In this document: positions 1 to 11,770 of the stretch, piece after piece | Numbering within the stretch: position 1 is the first letter of the stretch | Layout of the letters: each line of letters starts with the position of its first letter | DNA from: Ridgeia piscesae | Taxonomy: Eukaryota > Annelida > Polychaeta > Sabellida > Siboglinidae | Assembly: GCA_025642075.2 (NCBI GenBank) | Contig: JAODUO010000491.1 | Location: forward strand, 1 to 64,000 | Length of the DNA: 64,000 bases | Direction of reading: 5' to 3' | Notes under the pieces: generated by a model | The model's input: only the letters and a program-made list of their open reading frames with translations | What the model was told of the DNA's origin: nothing | Database searches by the model: none | Made by a program: the position numbers and the translations under genes

Positions 1-645
1 TTCTTTCAAAGTAACTTTGTTTTATTTAGCGACGAAGTCAATATACCTGAAGTAATCCAAGGTTCTCATTTAATATATTTTTTGTTATCCTTCACATGTT
101 TAACTGGGTAGGATAGTTTGAAAAGTGATTTGTATATTATCATGAAATGATCATAAGCTTCATTCACATCAGCTGTGGATAACACAGTTGAGAAATCGGC
201 CGTATGTAATTGATTTCTAAAGGATGCAATGTTTCTTGGGTTCAACTGTCGTACCTGCCTATATACTACTGATTTTTGGGGACGAGGTGTGCCATATATA
301 TTATGTGAAATATGGCAAAATGAATGGCTATATCAGTTAATATAATTTCCAGTTGATGATTAGGGTGAGAATGATTTGAATATATGTGATCAATAAGTGT
401 TGCAGAGTTTGACGTTATTCGTGTTGGTTTGGTAATATATGGTATAAATCCTTGGGATATTACATTATCTATAAAGTCGTTTGTGGGTAACAAATTTTAA
501 CAAATTAATATTGTAATCATCCATCAAATAAGCAATTTGATTTTCATTTGATATCTTATACTGTATTTCTGTTATTTTGCTCATAAACATATCTATGTCT
601 GCACGAGGAGCTGAATTAGGACGAAATACTACACCTACTATAAGT
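1..645 (-). pseudogene. Non-LTR retrotransposon remnant, endonuclease domain and linker
   Basis: On the minus strand the frames read like the C-terminal half of the apurinic endonuclease domain of a Jockey/CR1-type LINE. Visible pieces are PLIVGVVFRPNS, then AYLMDDYNINLL, ITKPTRITSNSATLIDHIYS and a TDIAIHFAIF segment that corresponds to the family's SDH motif; the Ser-Asp of SDH has become Ala-Ile. The lower-numbered end reads as the linker between endonuclease and RT. Frames shift several times, and the RT domain would lie outside the window. The copy is dead. The N-terminal side is cut off by the GGGA repeat at 653-812. Clade is uncertain. Confidence 0.75.
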
Positions 646-652
646 GGTTTGT

Positions 653-812
653 TGGAGGGAGGGAGGAGGGAGGGAGGAGGGAGGGAGGGAGGGAGGAGGG
701 AGGGAGGGAGGGAGGGAGGGAGGGAGGGGGGGAGGGGGAGGGAGGGAGAGAGGGAGGAGAGGGAGGAGGAGGGAGGGAGGAGGAGGGAGGAGGGAGGGAG
801 GGGAGGGAGGAG
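653..812. repeat. GGGA/GGAGG polypurine microsatellite
   Basis: About 160 bases of almost pure purine on the plus strand, mostly gggagggagg with irregular gga interruptions. It breaks the LINE endonuclease remnant on its left. The long Gly/Arg/Glu and Pro/Ser/Leu frames over it come from the repeat. Confidence 0.95.
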
Positions 813-2430
813 ACATCAAAACCCACTTTTTAGTACGTCTCCATCGGGAGTTATAGACAATCATGTTTCTGCAGTCGACGGTCATCTTGGATGAGCGGCC
901 ATGTTGGATTTGTCATCCAATATGGCGTCAAATCGTAAAATGGATACGTCAGATGTGTCGGGAATTCAATTTTATGTGGAATTGATACCAAGTTTGGCTA
1001 TCTATAGCCCTTTTAGATTCAAAATTAGAGCTCAAAACAGGTCAGTGGCTGCCTTTTGGATTTCACGCTCCAGTGGCCTTATGCCATGGATTTTCAAAAA
1101 GACCTCCTGAAGTGTTAAAAGACATGATATGAAGAATACAAATCAAAAGAAAAACTGCATTTACCTCAAACAGTTTACGGGCCTATATGGCAGGGCCTGG
1201 ACTAGATAGTTTGAAAGCTGAAAGATTACCCAACGGCAACACTCACTCCGATAGCGTCTACACACTTTTTTGAATGAAACTTTCAGAAATTCCTTATTTC
1301 ACTTTGGGGAATATTCTACTGAAATGATGAGTAGCATAAATGCATATATTTCATTGATAAAATACTGATAACTGCGATTTCATATTTGCAAAAGAAATAT
1401 ATACTTATATATTGTATTTCAAATGTTTTACTAAATCGTACTCACCCTTCGTTGTATTCTGCCATAATTGTACCATGTGACCGCGTCTCAACATACTACA
1501 TGCCACATAAGCAGTGAAACCGGAGCGGTCCGGAGAGAGCCTCTCCGCTCTGTTCTTTTTTTATGTGTAGAGATCACATGAACTCTCTGCATAAAATAGA
1601 ATGGGAAATTTGGCTCTGCGGAGAGGCAAATAGAATATGCCCCTTATTACCAAACACGTGATTTTTACAACAAAAGAGAGTACAATAGGTTACTGCTGCA
1701 CAATTATGGTTTCAGGCTTTTTTTATATTGATATTTTCTTAAACGTGTTGGGTAAAATATGATTGCTAAATAAATGAAAGTAGTCTGCGTTAACATAAAA
1801 GATAAACTGCTGTTAAGCAAACATGCAGTATCAATGGTTAAAGTACAAATATATTAGCATGAGGTCTTAGTCTGAGCACGGAGTTGAGCGTGAACTCCGA
1901 GTACAGTTTTATAACCTCAGGCCCAGCTCTCAACCGGGAGCATAAGCGGGCTGATGCCTGGCTCCCACAGAGTCACTTAACCTTTGTGAAATGCTGGCAC
2001 ATTGAGCACTACTCAACTTGGCATATTGGCAGTAACATGCTTGGTGCAATGCCTCGTAGGGGTGCCCAAGGTTGTGGCCTTGTGGTGACAACAGTGGGGC
2101 ATCTGTCTATGAAAACTTATTATCATGTTTTTAATGACATTTATTTGATTAACTAAGGTGTGATCGCATCAGTATAATTGCACCAAGGTATCTGTGGCAT
2201 ACATATTTTGTTTGTAATTAAAAAAAGGAACACCAGATGTTGTTGGCTAGTAAGGATGTGCAGTCGCTCTGAATAGATGAGACAGCATTTGTCTATAGCT
2301 ATACAATCAGGACTGAAGATCTTTGTCTGCACCATGTCCCAGGCCTCCTTTTTGAGTGACTTGGCCAGCTGAGGGTGCACACTGTATGTGGTCTTGATAG
2401 CCACCATCTGATGACTGAAGGTTACACCCT
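813..2430. other. Region without recognisable genes
   Basis: I see no supported gene or named repeat here. Short open frames exist, for example 901-1110 and 1884-2156, but they match no family I know and have no splice or initiation context to support them. A GC-rich imperfect inverted patch lies near 1525-1560. Confidence 0.5.
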
Positions 2431-2439
2431 TTATGACTG

Positions 2440-2880
2440 GTCACTGCCAATCACACAGGAAGATGCGATTGTCCATCACAGCTGTAAGATTGACCCCACT
2501 GTAACCTCACCAGAGGGAGAAGGTTCTTTCCCATACAGGGATGGGCTGTGTCATGAAATTGAACGGGACAGTCCTCTCTCTGACTTCCCTCATCTAACAT
2601 TTGTAGGTGACAGTGGGCGACTATTGCCGACTGGGGTGAAATCGACGAGAGTAATTTCTTACATTGCTCCAAGATTGTACCAGAATCATGGATATACAGT
2701 AGGGCACCCATATCAAATGTTCTTTTGCGAACTGGAGCTCGGATATCATAATGTCTCTTCTGACGGTTTTGTGCCATACACAGGTTATTACGTGGTGCTG
2801 TGTTGATTTTATCAATCAGTCTCTTGAGATAATTTGCTGGTGGATGTCTCGGGGAATGTATGTTACAAAGTCACAATAGG
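2440..2880 (-). pseudogene. Ty3/Gypsy-like integrase C-terminal remnant
   Basis: The minus strand reads AQNRQKRHYDIRAPVRKRTF then DMGALLYIHDSG. This resembles the segment of Ty3/Gypsy integrases that joins the catalytic core to the C-terminal chromodomain-like part, usually of the type AQNRQK-YYD followed by a GD-VY-D stretch. Just upstream another frame gives LKRLIDKIN, like the preceding helix. The downstream part drifts through several frames and no catalytic DDE residues are visible. It is a short decayed fragment. Assignment rests on one motif, so confidence is moderate. Confidence 0.45.
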
Positions 2881-3267
2881 ATCTCCTCAGGCATACATAC
2901 TTCTCGTCATAATAACAGCATATTTGATGTAAACCCAGTACTTTTATTGAAGTTGATATATCCAAGACTGCAGTCTCAGTAGCCGATAGCGGATTAATCT
3001 GCCAAGTAGAGAAGATCCTCCACTTGGACTCACAGACTACCAGAGGAGACTCTTGCTGAGGTGTGGAGATGCAAGAGGCAACATTAACTGAAATGTGTCG
3101 ATAAAGTATATTACAATAAATATTGTGGATGCTAAAATAGAATGCTATTGGATATGTCCAGGGCTCATTGTCACCTGGGTGTCTTAGGTTTCTACCTCCA
3201 AACAGCCCAAACTTGGGCTAACGCAGGAGTTGTTCTTCTCTAGAATTTGTGAGTCCACTACAGGTGA

Positions 3268-4405
3268 CTGGAAAAAAATCACCAAATTGACCTTCTACTA
3301 CTAGATTTCTCTAAGGCTTTCGACACTGTCCCCCATAATCGACTCCTCCACAAATTAGACCACTACGGAATTAGAGCCAGCACCCACCTTTGGATTAAAA
3401 AATTTCTTACCAATAGAACTCAAGAAGTGCTGGTAGAAGGGTACAAGTCGGGTCAGGTACACGCGAGCTCTGGAGTCTCACAGGCTACTGTTCTTGGCCC
3501 CCCTCCTCTTCCTTCTCTATATAAATGACATGCCCACCCCACATATCTCCAGGAACCTCCCTCAAACTTTTCGCCGACGACGCAATGCTCTACCGAAAAA
3601 TCAATAATCACACCGACCAAGACAACCTACAGCACGACCTTGACAGACTAATAGACTGGGCACAATCTTGGCAAATGACTTTCAACCCCTCCAAATGCGA
3701 AATAATGCACATCACCAGATCGAAATCACCCATAGATAACCCATACATAATACATAACGAAACACTCAGAGCAGTACCAGTAGCAACACACCTTGGCATA
3801 GACATATCAAATAACCTCTCCTGGAACCCACACATCAACAAGATAGTCAATAAGGCAAATAGCAGGATTCATTAAAAGAAACTTAAAATCTATTCCCCAG
3901 TCCATCAACACCTATGCCTACTGGAGTCTGGCCCGCCCACACCTCGAGTACTGCTGTACAAGTACAGTGTGGGATCCATATACCACCAGAAACGTCAACC
4001 ATCTAGAGGGGGTCCAGCACCGGGCAGCAAGATTCGTGGTCCAAAATTACAGCTGGGAAACATCTGGATCCACCTTGGCCTCTGCCCTCTCTTGGCCAAC
4101 ACTAGAACAGAGGAGGGCTGAGGCCAGACTTACCACCATGTATAAAATAACAAACAATCTCTTAGAAATCAATCCCAACCAATACCTCATGCCCGGACAC
4201 AGCCAAACAAGATCCAACCACCCACACAAATATACACAAATATCAACCTCCCACAACTACTACAAATACGGCTTTTTTCCACGAACAATAGCCCAGTGGA
4301 ATAGACTTCCTTCTAATGTATTTGCCCACAACAGTTTTGACACCTTCAAGGGTGCATTGCAGGACATTAACCTGACAATTGCACCCTTCAGGCACCTCCA
4401 ATAAG
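3268..4405 (+). pseudogene. Non-LTR retrotransposon RT remnant (LINE A)
   Basis: A plus-strand reverse transcriptase in broken frames. Motif A reads LLLLDFSKAFDTVPHNRLLH near 3290-3350 with the catalytic Asp. A SSGVSQATVLGP segment (normally GVPQGSVLGP) follows near 3470-3500. Then come a frame break, LYINDM, and motif C as KLFADDAMLY near 3555-3590. The thumb and C-terminal tail continue as EGVQHRAARFV and FPRTIAQWNRLP to a stop at 4402-4404. At least two frameshifts or stops (about 3500 and 3872) kill it. The fingers and endonuclease are absent, so the copy is 5' truncated. A C-rich tail and a SINE follow it. Confidence 0.85.
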
Positions 4406-4589
4406 CAATATACACCACCACCCCGTCCCCCTCCACACCCCATCCCTACCACACCCCACCCTCCCCCATCATTGACTTGTACTTTTCCCCATCCACCCCA
4501 CCCTAATCCCATATTCCCAAGCACAAATACTCTTATTCCACTTCCAGATAACATGAAGGCAGCCATCCTGAAACCGAGCAACCATACTA

Positions 4590-4838
4590 GTGCGTGATGC
4601 CCCAGTAGGGGTTTTGCACTGCAACATAACAGAAAGGTTACACATTTACCCCCCTGTGTGGGATCTTTTACTTCCCCTGGCATAGACACCAGACAGAAGG
4701 CATTTATTGTCTCTTCCAAAAGACACAGGCAAATGTGGGGTGAAGAAATTTCCTAAGTTTCGAAATGGCGGTAGGTGGGATTGAACCACCGTCCCCTCGC
4801 TTGACTGTCCGGCGCTCTACAGCGACCACCGCTCCATA
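4590..4838 (-). mobile_element. tRNA-derived SINE
   Basis: Read on the minus strand from 4838, the head looks like a degenerate tRNA. A TAGAGCGCC stretch stands where box A would lie, and a good box B, GGTTCAATCC, is followed by CACCTACCGCC. The body contains CTTTTGGAAGAGACAATAAA and GGGGAAGTAAAAGATCCCAC. The same body occurs in the opposite orientation at 11580-11770, so it is a repeat family in this genome. Transcription would be by RNA polymerase III. The family name is not known to me. Confidence 0.7.
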
Positions 4839-5361
4839 TGTGTGATTGTTGGTCAGTAGTCCAAAGGGCTTATGCTAATCTGCTTACTTTGACATTTGCC
4901 CCAGTACTACACAGAGTGTCTGCTTTGACACCTACTCCATTGTTATTGTCTTCACTAGTGGACCTGCTGTAGGTTGGATTAACACCTCTGTGTCTTGCCT
5001 GGTCAAACTCCCATTGTGGTGTTGTAACTACATAACACTTGTCCCATTAGTGCTCTGAGCAATCACTGTGACATCTACTCAACTACAATTGTCCTGACTG
5101 GTGGGGAGGACAGACATGGAGTTGGTCTGCTATCATTGAGTTTTTGGGTGGCCGATACCCAAAAGGATGGTGGTGGACCCATGGTCAACGGGGTTCACTG
5201 TATTTAGTTTGATGATGATTTATCTATTCCTAAACCTTTCTGTTGGAAAGGGTGGGGAGATCACGATGAGGACTGGGGTTTTGGCTGGTGGTTACCACAA
5301 TGACATGAGGGGGGATCACCAAGAGTTGTGAAAAAGAAATGGCTTTACAAACATTGCGAGC
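4839..5361. repeat. Duplicated block, copy 1 (partner at 24328-24836)
   Basis: Starting at gtgattgttggtcagtagtc, this block matches 24328-24836 in the same orientation with scattered substitutions and a few short indels, ending at acaaacattgcgagca. No coding sequence is evident. Together with the match between 3121-3172 and 24270-24322, it shows that the LINE A and SINE segment between 3172 and 4838 is absent from the other copy. Confidence 0.85.
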
Positions 5362-5510
5362 ACAAATAATAGTTGCGTGTGCAAAAGGATGTGTGCTTTG
5401 ATGTAAACATTATCATTGTGAAGGAGGTACTAAACCTTGTCTGCTACAAGAACTACTTAACTGGCTGCCACCTGGCACTATAATGCAGTGAAGCTCTGTC
5501 TTCTACAATG

Positions 5511-6040
5511 ATGCGTCTGCTGAGAGTGTGAAACACTACTGTTTGATCGTTGTGTCTGTATAGAGTGTAAAAGCACTACTGTTTGATCGTTGTGTCTGTT
5601 GAGAGTGTAAAACACTACTGTTTGATTGTTGTGTCTGTTGAGAGTGTAAAAGCACTACTGTTTGATCGTTGTGTCTGTTGAGAGTGTAAAAGCACTACTG
5701 TTTGTTGTGTCTGTTGAGAGTGTAAAAGCACTACTGTTTGATTGTTGTGTCTGTTGAGAGTGTAAAAGCACTACTGTTTGATCGTTGTGTCTGTTGAGAG
5801 TGTAAAAGCACTACTGTTTGAGAGAGTGTAAAAGCACTACTGTTTGATCGTTGTGTCTGTTGAGAGTGTAAAACACTACTGTTTGATCTTTGTTTGTCTG
5901 TTGAGAGTGTAAAAGCACTACTGTTTGATCGTTGTATTTCCTTTTTTGAGGGGGGGTGTAAAAGCACTATTTTTTTGGGCTTTAAATTCCCTTTTTTGTT
6001 TTTCTGTTGAGAGTGTAAAAGCACTACTCTTTGATCACTG
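5511..6040. repeat. About 40-base minisatellite
   Basis: Roughly 13 copies of a unit with core gttgagagtgtaaaagcact followed by actgtttgatcgttgtgtct. Units vary from about 27 to 45 bases through indels, and the last third is degraded with T- and G-runs near 5938-6005. I see no coding role. Confidence 0.9.
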
Positions 6041-6509
6041 TGAGGATAAAAGCCATGTTCTTGGCTTCCTGAAGGTGGTCAGCAGGACACATAAGTTGCC
6101 CTCGTTTGTTCACAACAACCGGGGTTGGCTTTGGGCATATAACATCTTCAATGCTAGGAACGGTCTTTATCTGATGGCCAGACCCACAGATTGGCAATCG
6201 TGGTCAGGTAATTTAGATGAACCTCAATATCTGGCAAAAGTTAAAACCACAAATTTAGTTAACTTGTTAATAGTTATTCATGAGTAAAGGAACATAGCAC
6301 ATTCTTTATGTGCCATAGCTTTTTGAATAGTCAACATTCCAAGTTGTGGAAATGAATCCATCATATGTTTGTGCTGTTACCTCAGCCATGTGGATGTACG
6401 TCACATGACAGCTCCTCCCAGGGAACATGGTGACAACTATTTGGGCTGTTGATTTGGCACTATTGTTGGAGGTGTCTCTAAGCAAAAGTGTCTTTTTACA
6501 GGGGTCTGT

Positions 6510-6672
6510 TCACGGTCATCTGTTGGCACAGAGTCTTTTGGCACAGTGTCTGTTGGCACGATATCTGTTGGCACAGTGTCTGTTGGTACGGTGTCTGTTG
6601 GCACAGTGTCTGTTGGCACAGTGTCTGTTAGCATGGTGTCTGTTGGCACGGTGTCTGTTGGCACACTGTCTG
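6510..6672. repeat. 15-base minisatellite, array 1
   Basis: About ten units of gtgtctgttggcacg with A/G variants. The 15-base period leaves frames open on both strands. The array and its left flank are repeated at 6695-7078, so the two arrays come from a larger tandem duplication. Confidence 0.92.
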
Positions 6673-6778
6673 TTTGGTGTCGTTGGCCCCCGGGAACTGG
6701 TGACAACATTGTCCTTGATGGACACTAATGTTGTGAGAGTCCTCTAAGCTAAGAGTCGTCTTCTGTACAGTAGTGGTT

Positions 6779-7078
6779 CACATCATCTGTTGGCACAGAG
6801 TCTTTTGGCACAGTGTCTGTTGGCACGATATCTGTTGGCACAGTGTCTGTTGGCACGGTGTCTGTTGGCACAGTGTCTGTTGGCACACTGTCTGTTAGCA
6901 TGGTGTCTGTTGGCACGGTGTCTGTTGGCACACTGTCTGTTAGCATGGTGTCTGTTGGCACGGTGTCTGTTGGCACACTGTCTGTTAGCATGGTGTCTGT
7001 TGGCACGGTGTCTGTTGGCACGGAGTCTGTTGGCACGGTGTCTGTTGGCACACTGTCTGTTGGCACGGTGTCTGTTGC
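6779..7078. repeat. 15-base minisatellite, array 2
   Basis: About twenty units of the same 15-base repeat as 6510-6672. It begins with the same variant order (cagagtcttttggcacagtg, then gcacgatatc). A three-unit cassette containing a gttagcatg variant recurs at a fixed 60-base spacing between 6890 and 7010, a small higher-order repeat. Confidence 0.92.
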
Positions 7079-7089
7079 AGTATATTGTT

Positions 7090-8230
7090 TGGTGTTGTAG
7101 TGGGATACTACCAGCTCAATGCAATGTAGACCAGAGATTCCAGGATTTGGCCCTGCTTCTGCAAATGCCCTCTCCAAGTGTAGAGATGTAGCCAGTTCTC
7201 ATGAAGATTCAGCTGATACTAGAGTGACCTTCACTGTTGGGTATTGACCTGTCTGGTAACTACTAAAAGTCAGCTGCACCATTGATGAATCGGAAGTGTT
7301 TATTGAACCATAAAAATATACATAATAACAAATTCAACAAATCATCTACAGCAGAGATTATGAAATAATATTGCATTAGTACCGCAGTGCACTAAAAGAC
7401 AAGTAATTGCTTACATGTTTTTAAAAAAGAAATAGCAGAAAAGTAATTATCTGTAATTATGAGTTATTGTTGTAGATAAACTAAACAGGGGTCAAGGAGA
7501 CTGTCACTAGGACCATTTTGGTCACTCTTGTTAATTAAATCACAATTAAATACAGTTGGCTGTCTTGAGCACTTTCAATGGGATTATAATAAACACATGT
7601 GCATACTATAGTAACTAACGGTAACACCAATATTAGAATGACATTACATGTAATAAATGTCTCAACAACAACAACAGAATTGGTACATTAAATTATCTCA
7701 TAAGCTTGCAAATTATTACAGTCTCATAGGTAGATAACAGTATTTAGTACATGTACAATTTACACAGGTATCTAAAATAAAACACTATAAAATAGTACAC
7801 TGATTGATAAAACTGTCCACATATATAACAGTTGAAAAAGAGCACATTATTTTGTAATTCTGTAAAAAAAAATGATGCACTTCCTTGACTTCACCTGATC
7901 TGTGGCAGAGAGTCTGAGTGCAGCACCTATCCCATCTACAGGCCCTTTCCCAGAAAATTCCAGATAACTTTGATGCCATGTCGTTTGGAGAGTTTCTTTT
8001 GGAGGGAGGAGCCGCATCGTGTCCAGAATATTCAGAGCAGGTCAAAATTTGTGGTACTTAATTACAGAAATCTGGCATATGTTACCTTGTTTCCACAGCA
8101 TTTAATACGAGTGTAAGAGAGTTAGAATAAGACTTCATTACGGATGGATTTTTATCAGATACTGATATTGCCCCCGCCAGTAATTTTTTTAAATTATTAC
8201 TCGTATACATTTATATCTATATAAAATAAT
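7090..8230. other. AT-rich region without recognisable genes
   Basis: No gene, repeat array or mobile-element motif is recognised. Small minus-strand frames, for example 7785-8045, show no family resemblance. Confidence 0.5.
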
Positions 8231-8234
8231 ATAT

Positions 8235-8413
8235 GCTCCTGTTCACTCTACATTGTTCCTGTTCAGTCTACATTGTTTCTGTTCACTCTACATTGTTCCT
8301 GTTCACTCTACATTGCTCCTGTTCACTCTACATTGTTTCTGTTCACTCTACATTGCTCCTGTTCATTCAACATTGTTCCTGTTCACACTATATTGCCCCT
8401 GTTCACTCTATAT
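8235..8413. repeat. 20-base minisatellite
   Basis: About nine units of gttcactctacattgttcct with single-base variants. It lies in AT-rich DNA with no gene nearby. Confidence 0.92.
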
Positions 8414-8639
8414 GAATCATGTAGAATAATCTGGCTAGTTTGAGGAGTTTGCGTTGAGTAGATCGAGTTGTACAGAAATGCAGTACAGGACTGTAGTTTC
8501 TCAAATGATCATGCAACACACATCTAAGTTCTTATTATGCTGTTGCTGTCTTTGTGATTGAAGGTCATTGTGCATGTTTCATATTAGAAAAGTGCGCAGG
8601 GAGGAATAGTCATCTTACTGTGTGTCAGTTGATGTAACA

Positions 8640-9101
8640 CACTGACAAACATATTGTAGTATAATTTAACTTACTTTGGAGCATAATTGTTGATGATGAG
8701 TACGACGTTTCAACCCGTCAGCTACGGGCCTTGTTCACTTACTGGTGTCACGTATGTTGACTCAGATTTCGGCGAGATAATTTGGATGTAGAGGGCAAGC
8801 AGTTGGTATCCCTGGTCTCTGTTCATGGTAGGGGTTCAATGTTTGATATACATAGCCTCCTTCACTTTTTCTTGTGCCAGTTGGATTCACGGGTCAGTAC
8901 TTTAGTGTTCTTCATGGACACTGAGTGTCCTGTGGCCCGGCAATGATCTCCTACTCCTGTTGGTTTATCCAGGTTTGTATGTTCTTTGAATCTCTGGCTG
9001 AGTGTTCTCTTGGTTTCACCTATGTATGTGTGGCTGCTGTCGATGTCACACGTGATGTTATAGATGGTTCCACATTGATGGCATGCAAGCTGTGTCTGCA
9101 C
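8640..9101 (-). pseudogene. Penelope-like retroelement, GIY-YIG endonuclease and 3' end
   Basis: The minus strand encodes a GIY-YIG endonuclease C-terminal domain of the Penelope-like type. It reads GTIYNITCDIDSSHTYIGET with the YIG core, then RTLSQRFKEHTN, GDHCRATGHSVS and KVLTRESNWHKKK. The frame stops near 8862, inside a run of A residues where the family normally continues, which indicates a frameshift. The sequence beyond it (8640-8860) still reads in pieces like the usual tail, ending ETSY-like and NVVLIIN-like segments. The RT domain is missing. A 50-base minisatellite occupies the upstream side, starting inside the coding sequence. Confidence 0.85.
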
Positions 9102-9710
9102 GTGATAGTGTCATCCACATTTGATGATCGCACGGCAAGCTTGTCTGCCCTTGACGGTGTCATCCGCATTTAATGATGGCACGGCAAGCTGTGCTTGCAC
9201 TTGACAGTGTCATCCACATTGATGACGGCATGGCAAGCTGTGTCTGCACTTGACAGTGTCATCCACATTTGATGATGGTACAGGCAAGCTGTGTCTGCAC
9301 TTGACAGTGTCATCCACATTTGATGATGATACAGCAAGCTGTGTCTGCACTTGACAGTGTCATCCACATTTGATGATGTACAGCAAGCTGTGTCTGCACT
9401 TGACAGTGTCATCCACATTTGATGATGGCAGGCAAGCTGTGTCTGCACTTGACAATGTCATCCACATTTGATGATGGTACAGCAAGCTGTGTCTGCACTT
9501 GACAGTGTCATCCAAATTTTGATCCAGCATGCCACCAATGTTTAGCACCTTTGACATGTCATTCCAAAACCATTAAATGCCAGTAAGCTGGGGTCTGAAT
9601 TTGGGTGTCATCCACATTTGATGCGCCATGGCAAGCTGTGTCTGCACTTGACAGTGTCATCCACATTTTGATGATGGTACAGCAAGCTGTGTCTGCACTT
9701 GACGGTTAAT
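9075..9710. repeat. 50-base minisatellite beside the Penelope remnant
   Basis: About 12 units of a 50-base repeat with core ggcaagctgtgtctgcactt followed by gacagtgtcatccacatttg. Units near 9540-9600 are diverged. The unit next to 9075 is continuous with the Penelope coding sequence, so the array may have arisen from that DNA. Confidence 0.92.
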
Positions 9711-10262
9711 CAGTGGAGCCCCCTGGTGTACGAGGATGTCTAGTATTTCCAACTGAAATGCTTTTTTTATTAAATGTTTTAGTGAGCAATAGCCACTTTA
9801 GGCATGGACAGATCATACACATGTACAGGCATATATGCAATGTATCTAGTCCTGATGGGCCAATGAATGGTTCACAGCAGCTTAGAAAGATATCAAAGAA
9901 CTTTCTGCTACTGTAGAAATAAGATGATGATGTGTACGACTCTTGAAAAACTGAGCACCGTTGTCACAGATCTCACCAACTACACTGTCTGGAAGTCCAT
10001 TCCAGGTCTAATAATAATAATTGTTTATTAATGATAACCTTATAAAATGTACATTTTATCTTTCTAAGGGTCATGATGGCTAACACAACTGTACATTGAC
10101 TAAACAATTGACCTAATAAATTGCATAATGTGTTAACATATAGTAAACAAATTAGAATAAAAATATAAAACATCTGATACACAGAGTGGATGAAAGATAA
10201 GCACACGATTGAATTCGTTGTTCCAAATTTGGCTGTTTTGCTTCTATTTCTCCATTCAAAAT

Positions 10263-11575
10263 GACATGAAAACAGCAAAACTTATTCCTGTTTTTAAATC
10301 AGGAGATCGTCTCCAATTTTCTAACTATATACCTATATCACTGTTACCCCAATTCTCCAAAATACTTGAAAATATTTAACAAAAGGTTAATGTCATTCAT
10401 TGAAAATCATCACAAAAAATGTCATATTGACTGACGGGCAATATGGCTTCAGAAGTAATCACTCAACTTCACTAGCGTTAACTGAATTTGTCGAAAAGGT
10501 AACTTCAGCAATAGATAAACAAGAAAGCACTATTGGGGTCTTAAGTAAGTTAAAATGTTATAAAATAAGGGGTTTGGCACTGGATTGGATTAAAAGTTAT
10601 TTAGCCAATCGTAGTCGGTTTGTGTGCTATAACAACTGTAATTCAGAGCTAAAGAATATCAAGTGTGGAGTCCCACAAGGAACAATCCTGGGCCCAGTAC
10701 TATTTATTTTATACATAAATGACATGTGTGAATTGTCAAAATTGCTTAATATTATCTTGTTTGCAGATGACACTAGCATTTTTTACTCAACTAGGAATAT
10801 TGTGGATATAGCATGTACAGTTAATAACGAACTAGAAAAACTAGATATATGGTTCAGAGTTAATAAATTATCGCTTAATGTGAACAAAACCAATTTTATC
10901 ATGTTTGCAAATAAAACACAACATAGACCAACAGTAAACAGTATTTTGAATGGAACAAACATTGAGCAGGTGTCACATAAAAAATTCCTTGGTGTAATCA
11001 TTGATGAAAACTTAACGTGGAGAGAGCAGATAAAAACGGTTGAAACGAAGGTATCAAAAAGTATAGCCATTTTATATAAAACAAAGGATGTTCTTGACAT
11101 TCAAGCATTACGCACGTTATACCAATCACTTGTTGAACCATATATGTCTTATTGCTGTGAAATATGGGGAAATACGTATCCGTCTAGACTCAGAAAACTC
11201 TTTCTGCTACAGAAAAAAGCTATACGAATAATTTATAGCCTTGATTACCATGGTCATACATCTGTATTTTTTTACTATTCAAAAATTCTTAAACTTGAAG
11301 ATTTAATTACACATAGGACTATGGTTATGCTTTATAAAGCAAACAACCACTGTTTATAAGGTCATGTACAAGCGTTGTTTGAACCAACTGCCCCCGTCAC
11401 AAGCATGATACCAGACAATCTAAACTATTTTATGTTAAAAAAGCGAACACCACCCCTAGACTACTGTCAATTACTTTCTGAGGAATATGGAACAGTGTAG
11501 CAAGTGATATAACACAGTTGCCAAGTTTACAAGAATTTAAGAAAAGATTAAAGTCAGCGTTACTTGCTTCTTATT
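10263..11575 (+). pseudogene. Non-LTR retrotransposon RT remnant (LINE B), motif A deleted
   Basis: Plus-strand RT of a Jockey/CR1-like LINE. The fingers start near 10270 as KLIPVFKSGD and end SLLPQFSKILEN. The main frame (10400-11359) has DGQYGFRSNHST, then KCGVPQGTILGPVLFILYIN and motif C, ILFADDTSIFY. The thumb reads KKFLGVIIDENLTW, and the C-terminal region runs to about 11575 as ITQLPSLQEFKKRLK. The frame jumps from KQESTIGVL straight to SKLKCYKIRG: the stretch that should hold motif A (a LDLSKAFDT-type sequence with the first catalytic Asp) is missing. Frameshifts at about 10378 and 11359 complete its inactivation. Confidence 0.88.
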
Positions 11576-11579
11576 TATG

Positions 11580-11770
11580 GCTGTCAATCGAGGGGACGGT
11601 CGTTCAATCTCATCTACCGCCATTTAAAAACTTAGGCAATTTTGTTCACTACTTATTTGCCTCTGTCTTTTGGAAGAGACAATAAAACCTGGTGGTTCCT
11701 TCTATCTGGTGTTTATGCCAGGGGAAGTAAAAGATCCCACACGGGGGGGTAAATGTGTAACCTGTAGAGA
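11580..11770 (+). mobile_element. tRNA-derived SINE, 5' truncated
   Basis: Same family as 4590-4838, in the opposite orientation. It begins inside the tRNA head (gaggggacggtcgttcaatc), keeps a degraded box B, lacks the box A region, and continues with CTTTTGGAAGAGACAATAAA and GGGGAAGTAAAAGATCCCAC. It follows LINE B directly. Confidence 0.7.

Noticed and set aside
616..894. Gly/Arg/Glu-rich and Pro/Ser-rich small proteins
   Set aside because: Translations of the GGGA repeat.
4763..4838. A functional tRNA gene
   Set aside because: Box B is good but box A and the stems are degenerate, and the tRNA-like head is attached to a repeat body found elsewhere, so a SINE is the better call.
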